A stretch of 64,000 bases of DNA from NCBI GenBank assembly GCA_030614915.1, contig JAUXAG010000012.1, positions 27,632-91,631 on the forward strand, read 5' to 3'. The first letter of the stretch is position 1, and each line of letters begins with the position of its first letter. Below, in pieces: positions 16,786 to 25,159 of this stretch. Source of the DNA: Actinomycetes bacterium. GTDB taxonomy: Bacteria > Planctomycetota > Phycisphaerae > JAACET01. The translations under genes were made by a program, and so were the position numbers. The notes under the pieces are model-generated. The model searched no databases and was not told the origin of the DNA. It saw only the letters and a program-made list of their open reading frames with translations.

Positions 16786-18138
16786 ATGTCGTCTACGGCT
16801 AAGAGGGAACGCATTTTGATTGTAGATGATTCGCCAGATACACTGGAAGTGCTCCAGCGAAATCTGACGGCGGAGCGATACGATGTTTTCACAGCATCTG
16901 GTGTAGCTGAAGCAATTGAAATCCTTAACGGGACGGCATTGGATTTGGTTATTACAGACCTCAAGATGCCCAAGGTCAGCGGTTTAGATTTAGTGCGACA
17001 TATCAGGGAAAACTTCAAAAATACCGAGGTAATGATGATTACCGGTTATCCTTCGATTGAGGGGGCCGTCGAAGCGGTTAAAAGCGGCGCCGAAGAGTTT
17101 CTACCCAAACCCTTCACCGACACAGAACTTTTATCTGCTGTTGGGCGTATCTTGGACAAAGCGAGGCTTCGCAAATTCGGGGATGCCACACCAAACCAGC
17201 TACCTCCCGTGCATAAAGGTCTTATCGGTACTTCGGAAGCAATAAACAAGGTTGCCATCGCTATAGGCAAAGCTTCGTCTACTTCGGCCACCGTGCTCAT
17301 TACAGGTGAAAGCGGTACGGGCAAGGAACTTGCAGCCAGGGCTATCCACTATGGCAGCACGCGGTCATCTTCGCCGTTTGTGCCTGTAAATTGCGGTGGT
17401 ATTCCGGAAGGTCTGCTTGAAAGCGAATTGTTCGGACACGTCAAAGGTGCGTTCACAGGAGCAACCGAGTCCAGGGCAGGGTTCTTTCACACTGCTGATG
17501 GAGGTACGATCTTTCTCGATGAAATCAGTGAGATGAGCCTGTCCATGCAGGTCAAGCTTCTTCGCGTCCTTCAGGATAAACAGATTTGCATGGTCGGTTC
17601 CGACCGAATACGAAAAGTGGATGTGAGAATTCTGGCTGCAACAAACAAAGATTTGCACGATTCAGTGAAAAAGGGGCTTTTTCGCGAAGATCTGTTTTAT
17701 CGCCTCAATGTTATTACGATAGTTATCCCGCCATTGAGAGAAAGAGGAGATGATATCATATTATTGGCACATCATTTTGCGACCAGGTTTGCAGCCGAAT
17801 CGGGTAGATCACCGCTTCGCTTTTCCGATAAGGCCCTGCAAAGTCTTCGCAGCTATAACTGGCCTGGCAATGTGAGAGAACTGGAAAACGTGATTCAGCG
17901 TCTCGTGGTAATGACTGACGGTGATATTATAGATGTTCCTGATTTGCCGGAACTTTGCCGTTTCTCTGCCCTTCGAAAGACAGGTTTTACCAGAACTCTT
18001 GCTGAAGTAGAGGCCGAGTATATAAGTAATGTTCTGGCGGAGGTGGACGGCAACAAAACCCGGGCAGCAGAAATTCTCGGTATCGACCGCAAGACCCTGC
18101 GTGAAAAGCTTAGAAAGGCAAAACAGTCCTCATCCTGA
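16786..18138 (+). CDS. NtrC-family sigma-54 response regulator
   Basis: 450 residues from the ATG at 16786, which has GGAAGG upstream and follows the kinase stop by 1 base; the ORF-track start at 16588 lies inside the kinase gene and is rejected. It has a receiver domain with D14/D15 and phospho-acceptor Asp58 ([12 protein letters not shown]). The AAA+ domain has Walker A GESGTGKE (~174-181), the sigma-54-contact loop GAFTGA (221-226), Walker [10 protein letters not shown] and an arginine finger [12 protein letters not shown] Fis-type helix-turn-helix ([20 protein letters not shown]) ends it. A near-consensus sigma-54 promoter lies about 210 bases downstream, in front of the redox gene cluster, so that operon is the likely target. 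Confidence 0.94.
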   Translation: MSSTAKRERILIVDDSPDTLEVLQRNLTAERYDVFTASGVAEAIEILNGTALDLVITDLKMPKVSGLDLVRHIRENFKNTEVMMITGYPSIEGAVEAVKSGAEEFLPKPFTDTELLSAVGRILDKARLRKFGDATPNQLPPVHKGLIGTSEAINKVAIAIGKASSTSATVLITGESGTGKELAARAIHYGSTRSSSPFVPVNCGGIPEGLLESELFGHVKGAFTGATESRAGFFHTADGGTIFLDEISEMSLSMQVKLLRVLQDKQICMVGSDRIRKVDVRILAATNKDLHDSVKKGLFREDLFYRLNVITIVIPPLRERGDDIILLAHHFATRFAAESGRSPLRFSDKALQSLRSYNWPGNVRELENVIQRLVVMTDGDIIDVPDLPELCRFSALRKTGFTRTLAEVEAEYISNVLAEVDGNKTRAAEILGIDRKTLREKLRKAKQSSS

Positions 18139-18350
18139 GCTCTCGACGCTGGGTAAATTCTCCTCAGTGATTCAAATCTCCCCGCCAATACATCATATCT
18201 CTGACAAGAATAACACTCCAATAAACTTAGTTTTTATAAACAAGTTATTTCACCAAATTCATTGATTCTGTTCGATTCAGCCCAGATTCCCTCGGCGTAA
18301 TGGCTGTCAAACCGGCTTTTGCCATGGGCGCATTTCCATCATTCAATAAT

Positions 18351-18367
18351 TGGTACGGTTATTGCTT
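18351..18367 (+). promoter_or_regulatory. Sigma-54 (-24/-12) promoter of the redox operon
   Basis: TGGTACGGTTATTGCTT matches the TGGCACG-N4-TTGCW consensus with one change, and has GG and GC separated by exactly 10 bases. It lies about 42 bases upstream of the first ATG of the operon (18409) and just after the gene for a sigma-54 activator. The AT-rich stretch 18200-18260 (aataaacttag ... caagttattt, an imperfect inverted repeat) could hold the activator site. The rest of 18139-18408 has no gene. Confidence 0.85.
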
Positions 18368-18408
18368 AACCTTAGGTAATCGCAAAACACAATGTTAAGG
18401 AGTGAACA

Positions 18409-18705
18409 ATGTCAGAAAATAATATGAGATATCGTGGTATATGCTTCACGTGCAAAAATGCTCCAGGCTGCACTTTCCCAAGAGATTCCCAGAAACCTAT
18501 GCTACACTGCGAGGAGTTTGAAGTTGACACATGTCCTTCGGTAAAGACCACAGGAAAAGACAAGTCACCGGCAACTACTTCAGTTGATGCTGAGGACAAG
18601 GATTCAGGCAAATTCATTGGGATATGCAGCAATTGCGATAATCGCAGAACCTGCGTCTTCCCAAAGTCTGAAGGTGGCATTTGGCATTGCGAGGAGTATC
18701 AATAG
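18409..18705 (+). CDS. Small double Cys-motif protein, first gene of the redox operon
   Basis: This 98-residue protein has a TAAGGAG ribosome site. It consists of two copies of one pattern: GICFTCKNAPGCTFP...LHCEEFE and GICSNCDNRRTCVFP...WHCEEYQ, i.e. Cx2C-x4/5-C-xFP-x~11-HCEE[FY]. Each unit offers four cysteines and a histidine for a zinc or FeS site. A hydrophilic linker with VKTTGKDKSPATTS joins them. I do not know a biochemical function. Similar short Cys-rich proteins are, as far as I recall, found next to NuoEF-type hydrogenase or formate dehydrogenase genes. It ends 1 base before the NuoE-like ATG, so it belongs to the operon. Confidence 0.75.
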   Translation: MSENNMRYRGICFTCKNAPGCTFPRDSQKPMLHCEEFEVDTCPSVKTTGKDKSPATTSVDAEDKDSGKFIGICSNCDNRRTCVFPKSEGGIWHCEEYQ

Positions 18706-18706
18706 A

Positions 18707-19597
18707 ATGGAACAAAACGCTGCTATCTCGAGCAAAGACAATATCTGTGCGGAAGGCAAGGTAGAGTCGAAAGACATCTTAAGAATTCTGGAAAGTCATA
18801 ATAAGGACAGGGGCGGGCTTATTTCTATTCTTGAAGAGATCCAATCTGAGTATGGCTATCTTCCTGAAGAGGCGCTTAGAATAGTGAGCGAACGAACGGG
18901 TCGCAGCCTGGTTGATATATATGGTGTAGCAACGTTTTACAGATTTTTTAGTCTGCAGGCTAAAGGCAAACACCTTATTTGTGCATGTCTTGGCACAGCC
19001 TGCCATGTTCGTGGAGCACCGAGGATAGTAGCAGAACTTGAGCAGCAACTTACTATAAAAGCAGGTCAGACAACCCCAGATAAGGAATTTACACTGGAAA
19101 CGGTAAATTGCCTGGGCGCCTGTGCCCTTGGGCCGGTGGTTGTTATTGATGGCCATTACTTTTCAAAGGTCAGAAAATCAAAAGTCAAACAACTTCTGGA
19201 GCAGGCAGGCGAAGGATTTGACAAATTCGACATAGGAAAGGATGAACGGATATTCCCTATCGAGGTAAGTTGTCCCCACTGTAACCATAGTTTCAAGGAT
19301 AAGACTTTTGCCATCGACGGCTACCCCTGTCTCAAGATAAATGTTGCTACAGATCACCAGCAGGGTTGGATAAGACTGTCGTGTTTATATGGTAGTTACA
19401 GTGTTTCTACGGAGTTTGAAATCCCCGAAGGTATGGTTGTTAATTTTATTTGTCCGCATTGTAATTCAGAAATCCACAGCACGTCGGATTGTTCACAATG
19501 CGGGGCACCAATGATACCGATGCTTGTTGATGGTGGTGGTATAGTTAGTATTTGTACCCGCCGTGGGTGTAAAAACCATATGTTGGATTTGGTTTAG
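18707..19597 (+). CDS. NuoE/HydC-like [2Fe-2S] subunit with C-terminal zinc-ribbon domain
   Basis: 296 residues from the ATG at 18707, 1 base after the previous stop; the ORF-track start at 18584 overlaps that gene in another frame. Residues 20-165 are a NuoE-type domain: a helical part (ILEEIQSEYGYLPEEALRIV, IYGVATFYRFF) and a thioredoxin-like fold with Cys94/Cys99 (CLGTAC) and Cys135/Cys139 (CLGAC) for one [2Fe-2S] cluster. Residues ~185-296 are an addition not found in NuoE: CPHCNHSF, CLYGSY, ICPHCNSE, CSQCGAP and CTRRGCKNHM, suggesting one or two zinc ribbons. In HydABC- and NuoEF-type complexes this subunit passes electrons to or from the FMN subunit. The next gene encodes that subunit. 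Confidence 0.88.
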   Translation: MEQNAAISSKDNICAEGKVESKDILRILESHNKDRGGLISILEEIQSEYGYLPEEALRIVSERTGRSLVDIYGVATFYRFFSLQAKGKHLICACLGTACHVRGAPRIVAELEQQLTIKAGQTTPDKEFTLETVNCLGACALGPVVVIDGHYFSKVRKSKVKQLLEQAGEGFDKFDIGKDERIFPIEVSCPHCNHSFKDKTFAIDGYPCLKINVATDHQQGWIRLSCLYGSYSVSTEFEIPEGMVVNFICPHCNSEIHSTSDCSQCGAPMIPMLVDGGGIVSICTRRGCKNHMLDLV

Positions 19598-19615
19598 TTT
19601 GTGTAAGGTTGTGAA

Positions 19616-22600
19616 ATGCTAAGGTTATCTTCTATAAATGAGTTGAAAGAATTACGGAGCGTACTTTTTAACAACGCCGATGAAAATAAACCACGCATAG
19701 TCATTTGTGCGGGAACAGCTTGTCACGCAAGTGGCTCAAACGGCATAATTCGGGTAGTTAAGAAGCACATTATTGAAAAACACCTGGTGGGAACAGTGTC
19801 GCTTCGAATTACCGGATGCCATGGGTTCTGTGAAATGGGACCTTTTATTCTCACTGAACCGCAGCAGGCATTTTACATACAGGTAAAATTCGGTGATGTC
19901 CCACGAATTATCGAGGCGATGCTTTCGGACAAATACGTCGAAGACCTATTGTATCAGAATCCTCATACAGGCGAGAAGTACTACAACCGTGACGATATTC
20001 CCTTCTTCAAGAATCAACAGCGCAGCATCTTGGGGCTCAATCAGAAGATAGACCCAATCAGGATATACAACTATATCGCTCAGGAAGGTTACAGTGCTCT
20101 GGAGCAAGTATTATCGAAGCAAAACGCCGAGTGGGTAGTGCAACAGGTTAAACGTTCAGGGTTGCGTGGCCGCGGCGGCGGTGGATTTCCAACAGGCTTG
20201 AAATGGGAACTGCTGGCAAAACAACCCGACAGTCGTGGTAAGTTTCTCGTGTGCAACGCTGATGAAGGTGATCCTGGTGCCTATATGGACCGCAGCGTAC
20301 TTGAGGGCAATCCGCACAGCATTATCGAAGGAATGATTATTGGTGCTCACGGTACAGGAGCAACCGAAGGAATAGTTTATGTTCGCAATGAATATCCTCT
20401 TGCGGTTAAGCATTTAAATATTGCCCTGAAGCAGGCACATGAACTTGGTCTTTTGGGCCAGGATATACTCGGAACCGGTTTTTCATTTGATATCAAAGTT
20501 GTCAAAGGTGCCGGAGCATTTGTATGCGGCGAAGAAACGGCACTGATACGGTCCATCGAGGGGAAAATGGGTGAACCTCGTCAACGCCCGCCGTTCCCTA
20601 TACAAAAAGGTATTGACGGTAAACCAACCGCTATCAACAACGTTGAAACCTGGGCGAACATCCCCTTGATCTTCAGGTTAGGAGCCGAGGAATTCGGAAA
20701 GGTCGGGACTAAGAATAACTCAGGCACCAAAATATTCAGCTTGGTCGGAAAAATCAGGAATACCGGCCTTGTCGAAGTACCCATGGGTACCACTATCAAG
20801 GAAATTGTTTACGGCATTGGCGGTGGTCCCGTTGGAAAGGCCAAAATAAAGGCGGTACAGACAGGCGGCCCATCCGGGGGGTGCATTCCTGCCGATATGT
20901 TTGATTTGCCGGTCGATTACGACAGCTTAACCGCCGCGGGGTCAATCATGGGCTCGGGCGGCATGATTGTTATGGATGAAAATACCTGTATGGTAGATAT
21001 CGCTAAATACTTCATGAATTTCCTCAAAAATGAATCCTGCGGCAAATGTTTTACCTGCCGAAAGGGCACGCAGCGGATGTACGAAATCCTCGACGACATC
21101 TCAAAAGGTAAGGTGTCGCTCGACCATTTAGACCTTCTGAAAGAATTAGCGGAGGTGGTCAAGGATACCACGATGTGCGGCCTTGGACAGACGGCGTCGA
21201 ATCCTGTTTTGACTACCCTTCGCTACTTTCGTGGTGAATACCAGCGGCATATGGTTGATAAAAAGTGTGATGCTTTCGTGTGCAAAGATCTGGTGGGTGC
21301 GCCCTGCCAAGCCGGTTGCCCCCTGGACACCGAGGTTTGGCGTTATGTTGGGCTGATTGAAAAGGGCGAATACGAAGAAGCCTACAAAGTTATCAGACAA
21401 GCCAACCCGTTCCCATCGGTCTGCGCTCGGGTTTGTGGTCGCAAGTGCGAAACCAGATGCAACCTTGCAGCCAGCGGGGGCGAAGCTATTGCGATTCGAG
21501 CCTTGAAAAGGTTTATAACCGATAGAATTGATCCGGCGGTCTATAAGTCTGTAAGCACCGTCAGGGACATTAAAAATATCAGCAGAGTAGCAATCATAGG
21601 CGCGGGGCCTGCCGGTCTATCGGCTGCCCACCATCTTTCGTTACTTGGCCATAAAGTGACGCTAATTGAAGCCGAGGATGAGCCTGGTGGAATGCTTACT
21701 AGTTGTATACCAGATTATCGTCTCGGTCGGGATGTGGCACACAAAGAAATAGAATCACTGCTTGACGAAAACATCACCCTCAGATGCGGAACAAAGCTGG
21801 GTCGCGACGTAACTATCGACGGGTTACTTGAAGATGGATTCAAAACGGTTTTCCTTGCGATAGGAGCAGATAAAAGCTGGCAATTGGGCCTGGAGGGAGA
21901 AGACACCGGAGGAGTTTACTCATCAATGGAATTCCTCAAAGCCTTCAATTTAAGAGGCCAGGAGTTGGCCAAAGGACGCGTAGGTATCATTGGTGGTGGC
22001 AACTCGGCTGTGGACGCCGCAAGAGTGGCTATCCGTCAGAAAAAAGTCAAAAGTGTAACCCTGCTCTACCGCCGTACCTCCCAGGAGATGCCTGCTTACG
22101 CCGAAGAAATCGAAGCAGCTCTTGAGGAGGGTATAAGGCTTGAAACATTGGTCTCGCCAACAAGTATACGTTACATTGAAGCTGCTGAAGCTGAGGGGGT
22201 AAAAGTCGAAACATTCGTCGAGCCCGTGAAAATAGATTCAGCCAATGGACGGTTAGCTGACATTAAATGCATTAGAAACAAGCTGGGCGACTTTGACTCA
22301 AGCGGACGACGCAGGCCGGTCCCAATTGCTGGTACCGAGTTCACGATTCCATTGGACACCATGATAGTAGCCATCGGCGAGCGTCCGGATAGCGATTGTC
22401 TCGTTTCTATGGGATTGGAAGTTGATAAGAGCGGCAGGATGAAGGTCGATGCCAAAACCCTTCGTACTAACCGTAAAGGCGTATTTGCCGGTGGAGATCT
22501 GGTCACAGGTCCCAATACGGTTGTTGATGCCATAGCGGCGGGAAAGAAAGCAGCAGAGGTAATAGACCGTTATCTTCGCGGCGAAGAACTCGCTAAGCCA

Positions 22601-22858
22601 CCCGAAGTAAAATTACCCGAGTTCTTCATAGAACCTGCTGTCGTCGGCGATGAGGAAGACGAAGAAGTGACAAGAGCCGAACCCGCCACGCTGCCGGCCA
22701 AATCGAGGAAAAAGAGCTTTGCGGAAGTAGAGTTACCTCTGTCTGTCGAGCAGGCAAAACGTGAGGCCAGAAGGTGCCTGAGGTGTGATCTTGAGTTTAC
22801 GCAATGTAAAGAAGATGAACAGGCAAAATGTACAGCAGCGCAGGAAAAGTCAGCATGA
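19616..22858 (+). CDS. NuoF-GltD fusion: NADH-FMN subunit joined to NAD(P)H-FAD oxidoreductase
   Basis: 1080 residues. Residues 25-100: thioredoxin-like [2Fe-2S] domain (CAGTACHASG, GCHGFCEMGP). Residues ~145-540: NuoF/HydB core with GLRGRGGGGFPTGLKW and CNADEGDPGAYMDR (FMN), GAGAFVCGEETAL (NADH) and the [4Fe-4S] motif ESCGKCFTCRKGT...MCGLGQ. From ~545 the chain continues as a GltD/NfnB-like unit: GAPCQAGCPLD and CARVCGRKCETRC (two [4Fe-4S] sites), FAD site IIGAGPAGLSAAHHL, NAD(P) site IIGGGNSAVDAARVA and a closing VFAGGDLVTGPNTVVDAI. HydB normally ends in a ferredoxin domain; here that place is taken by GltD. The acidic tail ends with ARRCLRCD. Two nucleotide sites in one chain fit a transhydrogenase or bifurcating role (inference). 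Confidence 0.92.
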   Translation: MLRLSSINELKELRSVLFNNADENKPRIVICAGTACHASGSNGIIRVVKKHIIEKHLVGTVSLRITGCHGFCEMGPFILTEPQQAFYIQVKFGDVPRIIEAMLSDKYVEDLLYQNPHTGEKYYNRDDIPFFKNQQRSILGLNQKIDPIRIYNYIAQEGYSALEQVLSKQNAEWVVQQVKRSGLRGRGGGGFPTGLKWELLAKQPDSRGKFLVCNADEGDPGAYMDRSVLEGNPHSIIEGMIIGAHGTGATEGIVYVRNEYPLAVKHLNIALKQAHELGLLGQDILGTGFSFDIKVVKGAGAFVCGEETALIRSIEGKMGEPRQRPPFPIQKGIDGKPTAINNVETWANIPLIFRLGAEEFGKVGTKNNSGTKIFSLVGKIRNTGLVEVPMGTTIKEIVYGIGGGPVGKAKIKAVQTGGPSGGCIPADMFDLPVDYDSLTAAGSIMGSGGMIVMDENTCMVDIAKYFMNFLKNESCGKCFTCRKGTQRMYEILDDISKGKVSLDHLDLLKELAEVVKDTTMCGLGQTASNPVLTTLRYFRGEYQRHMVDKKCDAFVCKDLVGAPCQAGCPLDTEVWRYVGLIEKGEYEEAYKVIRQANPFPSVCARVCGRKCETRCNLAASGGEAIAIRALKRFITDRIDPAVYKSVSTVRDIKNISRVAIIGAGPAGLSAAHHLSLLGHKVTLIEAEDEPGGMLTSCIPDYRLGRDVAHKEIESLLDENITLRCGTKLGRDVTIDGLLEDGFKTVFLAIGADKSWQLGLEGEDTGGVYSSMEFLKAFNLRGQELAKGRVGIIGGGNSAVDAARVAIRQKKVKSVTLLYRRTSQEMPAYAEEIEAALEEGIRLETLVSPTSIRYIEAAEAEGVKVETFVEPVKIDSANGRLADIKCIRNKLGDFDSSGRRRPVPIAGTEFTIPLDTMIVAIGERPDSDCLVSMGLEVDKSGRMKVDAKTLRTNRKGVFAGGDLVTGPNTVVDAIAAGKKAAEVIDRYLRGEELAKPPEVKLPEFFIEPAVVGDEEDEEVTRAEPATLPAKSRKKSFAEVELPLSVEQAKREARRCLRCDLEFTQCKEDEQAKCTAAQEKSA

Positions 22859-23532
22859 TTAATTTGAAGATAAATGGCTTGAACGTTTCAGTCGAAAAAG
22901 GCACTACCCTGTTGGAAGCTGCAAAATTTCTTGGGTTTCCAATTCCTACACTGTGCCATATGGATGGGCTTTCTCCTTATGGCGCCTGTCGGCTTTGTGT
23001 GGTAGAGATTGGTGAGGATTCAAACGCAAAACTGGTTTCCTCATGTATCTATCCAGCCGAAGAAGGATTAAAGGTACGCACCGCATCAACGAGGGTACTA
23101 AAGGCACGTAAAATGATTCTGGAACTGCTGCTGGCTTCCTGTCCGCAATCCAAAACGATTCAGGATGTTGCGTCTGCACATGGTATTCGTCAACAGCGTT
23201 TCAAACAGGAATATGAAGATTGCATCCTTTGCGGCCTGTGTGTTCGAATGTGCGAAGAACAAATGATGGCCAAGGCTATCGGTTTTAGAGGACGCGGTGA
23301 GAATAGAAGCATCGGCACACCGTTTGATATCAAGTCTGACGTTTGCAGGCTGTGCGGGGGTTGTATGTATGTGTGCCCAGCCTGTCAGCTTCGCTGCACG
23401 TACAATGAGCCGGAAAAAGCAATCTGTGGTGGTTGTGCAAATCTGGCACCGCCCTGTGTCGAGAAAGAAGAATTTGATGATATGATGTGCTACATGAATC
23501 CTTGTGTAGCTTGTGAGATAAAGAAAGATTGA
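22855..23532 (+). CDS. [2Fe-2S]/[4Fe-4S] iron-sulfur adaptor (NuoG/HydA N-terminus-like, no H-cluster)
   Basis: 225 residues from the ATG at 22855, which overlaps the previous stop as ATGA; the ORF-track start lies inside the upstream gene. Plant-type [2Fe-2S] domain with Cys34, Cys45, Cys48 and Cys64 (PTLCHMDGLSPYGACRLC). Then CILCGLCVRMC (Cys123-133) and CRLCGGCMYVCPAC, two clostridial-ferredoxin-like [4Fe-4S] sites, and a further CGGCANLAPPC plus Cys-rich tail. This equals the electron-wire N-terminus of HydA or NuoG, but the chain ends before any hydrogenase (TSCCPxW etc.) or molybdopterin domain. It is therefore likely a wire between the NuoF-GltD fusion and the GltB-like protein or soluble ferredoxin. 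Confidence 0.88.
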   Translation: MINLKINGLNVSVEKGTTLLEAAKFLGFPIPTLCHMDGLSPYGACRLCVVEIGEDSNAKLVSSCIYPAEEGLKVRTASTRVLKARKMILELLLASCPQSKTIQDVASAHGIRQQRFKQEYEDCILCGLCVRMCEEQMMAKAIGFRGRGENRSIGTPFDIKSDVCRLCGGCMYVCPACQLRCTYNEPEKAICGGCANLAPPCVEKEEFDDMMCYMNPCVACEIKKD

Positions 23533-23561
23533 TAGGCTAATAAGCAAAGGAGTTAAACAAG

Positions 23562-25151
23562 ATGTCACGTACGTTTTCAAAAATAAACGCTTCAGCGGCA
23601 ACTCTGACAAAGAATAGAACGGAAGATTCAGTTGTGCCCGCGTCGGGTATGTGTGTTACCTGCGTGGATGGCTGCGTCGGTATGTGTGAGATCGGCAAAT
23701 CGGCCTACAGAGGCCACGAAGTCATTTATCCGCAGCCTTTTGGAATGGTTACTACTGCCGCCGAAAAGAGTTATCCGGTTGATTATTCACACTTCAACAT
23801 TATGGGCACTGCTGTGGGCGCACACGGCATTGAACCCGACAGCGACAAAGCCATTTTCCCCGCGGTAAATCTAGAAGTCATTTTTGGGCAAAATAATGGG
23901 ATAAAGTATCGTTATCCCTGGCATATTCCGGGAATTGGTTCCACAAACATCGCAAAGAATAATTGGGAAGGCCTGGCCATCGGTTCTGCCCTGGCTGGAA
24001 CCGGCTTGACTATCGGCGAGAACGTTGTAGGAATGGACCCCGAGGTGATTATCAAGAACGGCCGAGTGGTTGATACCGTTGACCTTAAACGCCGTGTCAA
24101 ACTCTATAAAGACTATCAACGTGACGGCTACGGTGCAATCATTGTACAGGCAAACGTCGAGGATACCAGGCTGGGCGTACAGGAATATGCAATCGAAAAG
24201 CTCGGAGTCGAGTGTGTGGAACTCAAGTGGGGCCAGGGTGCCAAGGATATCGGCGGAGAGGTGAAAATCCAGAACCTCAAAAAGGCTCAAATGTTATATA
24301 AGCGGGGGTATGTGGTGCTTCCGAATCCCACTGACCCGGATGTAATCAAAGCTTTTGAAAAAGGTGCATTCAAGGAATTTGAGAGACATTCTCGAGTGGG
24401 AATGGTATCCGAAGAGTCATTTGCGAAAAGGGTAGAAGAGTTGCGAAAGGCCGGTGCCAAGTACATCTTTCTCAAAACAGGAGCCTATCGGCCGGCGGAT
24501 TTGGCAAGGGCAATAGTATTTGCTTCTCGCTATAAAATCGACCTTCTGACCGTTGATGGTGCCGGCGGTGGTACGGGCATGAGTCCCTGGCGGATGATGA
24601 ACGAGTGGGGCATACCTCCTGTCGAATTACATTCACTTCTATATCAATATGCCAAACGCCTTGCTGACAAAGGTGCGTATATTCCGACATTGGCTTTGGC
24701 CGGTGGATTCACCTTCGAAGATCAAATCTTCAAAGGTCTTGCACTTGGTTCTCCATTTGTAAAGTTGATAGGAATGGCCAGAGGCCCCATTGCGGCAGCT
24801 ATGGTAGGTAAAACGATAGGCCGCACGATGGAAGAGCAGCAGATACCAGTGTACATTGAGAGATTCGGAAATACTAAGGATGAAATTTTCGTAACCGCAA
24901 GCACACTGCGTAAGGAACTGGGTGATAAGGAATTCGAGAAACTTCCGACCGGCGCCTTGGGGCTTTACACCTATTACGAACGTCTTGCCCAAGGCCTGCG
25001 CCAACTAATGGCAGGCAGCCGGAAGTTTGCTATAGAACATATTACAAGAGACGATATAGCAGCTTTGACACACCAGGCAGCAAACATTAGTGGGATTAAA
25101 TATGTAATGGATGTGGATCAAGGAAAGGCTGAAAGAATTCTCAATAGCTAA
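23562..25151 (+). CDS. GltB-like FMN-binding protein (glutamate synthase-related), no glutaminase domain
   Basis: This 529-residue protein has AAGGAG upstream of the ATG. The central and C-terminal part is a GOGAT-type FMN barrel: VELKWGQGAKDIGGEVK, FLKTGAYRPADLARAIVFA, TVDGAGGGTGMSPWRMM, LALAGGFTFEDQIFKGLALG. The usual N-terminal glutaminase and the C-terminal glucan-like domain of GltB are absent, and the CxxxxxC..NxC 3Fe-4S motif expected after the barrel is not found. Instead residues 31-42 read CVTCVDGCVGMC, four cysteines that could hold a cluster near the FMN. So this is not a normal glutamate synthase. As the last gene of the operon it may supply the substrate-specific site; ammonia-dependent glutamate formation or an unrelated reduction are both open. 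Confidence 0.88.
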   Translation: MSRTFSKINASAATLTKNRTEDSVVPASGMCVTCVDGCVGMCEIGKSAYRGHEVIYPQPFGMVTTAAEKSYPVDYSHFNIMGTAVGAHGIEPDSDKAIFPAVNLEVIFGQNNGIKYRYPWHIPGIGSTNIAKNNWEGLAIGSALAGTGLTIGENVVGMDPEVIIKNGRVVDTVDLKRRVKLYKDYQRDGYGAIIVQANVEDTRLGVQEYAIEKLGVECVELKWGQGAKDIGGEVKIQNLKKAQMLYKRGYVVLPNPTDPDVIKAFEKGAFKEFERHSRVGMVSEESFAKRVEELRKAGAKYIFLKTGAYRPADLARAIVFASRYKIDLLTVDGAGGGTGMSPWRMMNEWGIPPVELHSLLYQYAKRLADKGAYIPTLALAGGFTFEDQIFKGLALGSPFVKLIGMARGPIAAAMVGKTIGRTMEEQQIPVYIERFGNTKDEIFVTASTLRKELGDKEFEKLPTGALGLYTYYERLAQGLRQLMAGSRKFAIEHITRDDIAALTHQAANISGIKYVMDVDQGKAERILNS

Positions 25152-25159
25152 AATCAGAT

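Noticed and set aside
18707-25151. Expectation of an [FeFe]-hydrogenase subunit (HydA) in the redox operon
   Set aside because: None of the five proteins has H-cluster motifs; the Fdx-like protein ends at residue 225. So the cluster was not called a hydrogenase.
23562-25151. Naming the gene gltB (glutamate synthase large subunit)
   Set aside because: No glutaminase domain, no 3Fe-4S motif and about one third of the usual length; only the FMN barrel is shared.
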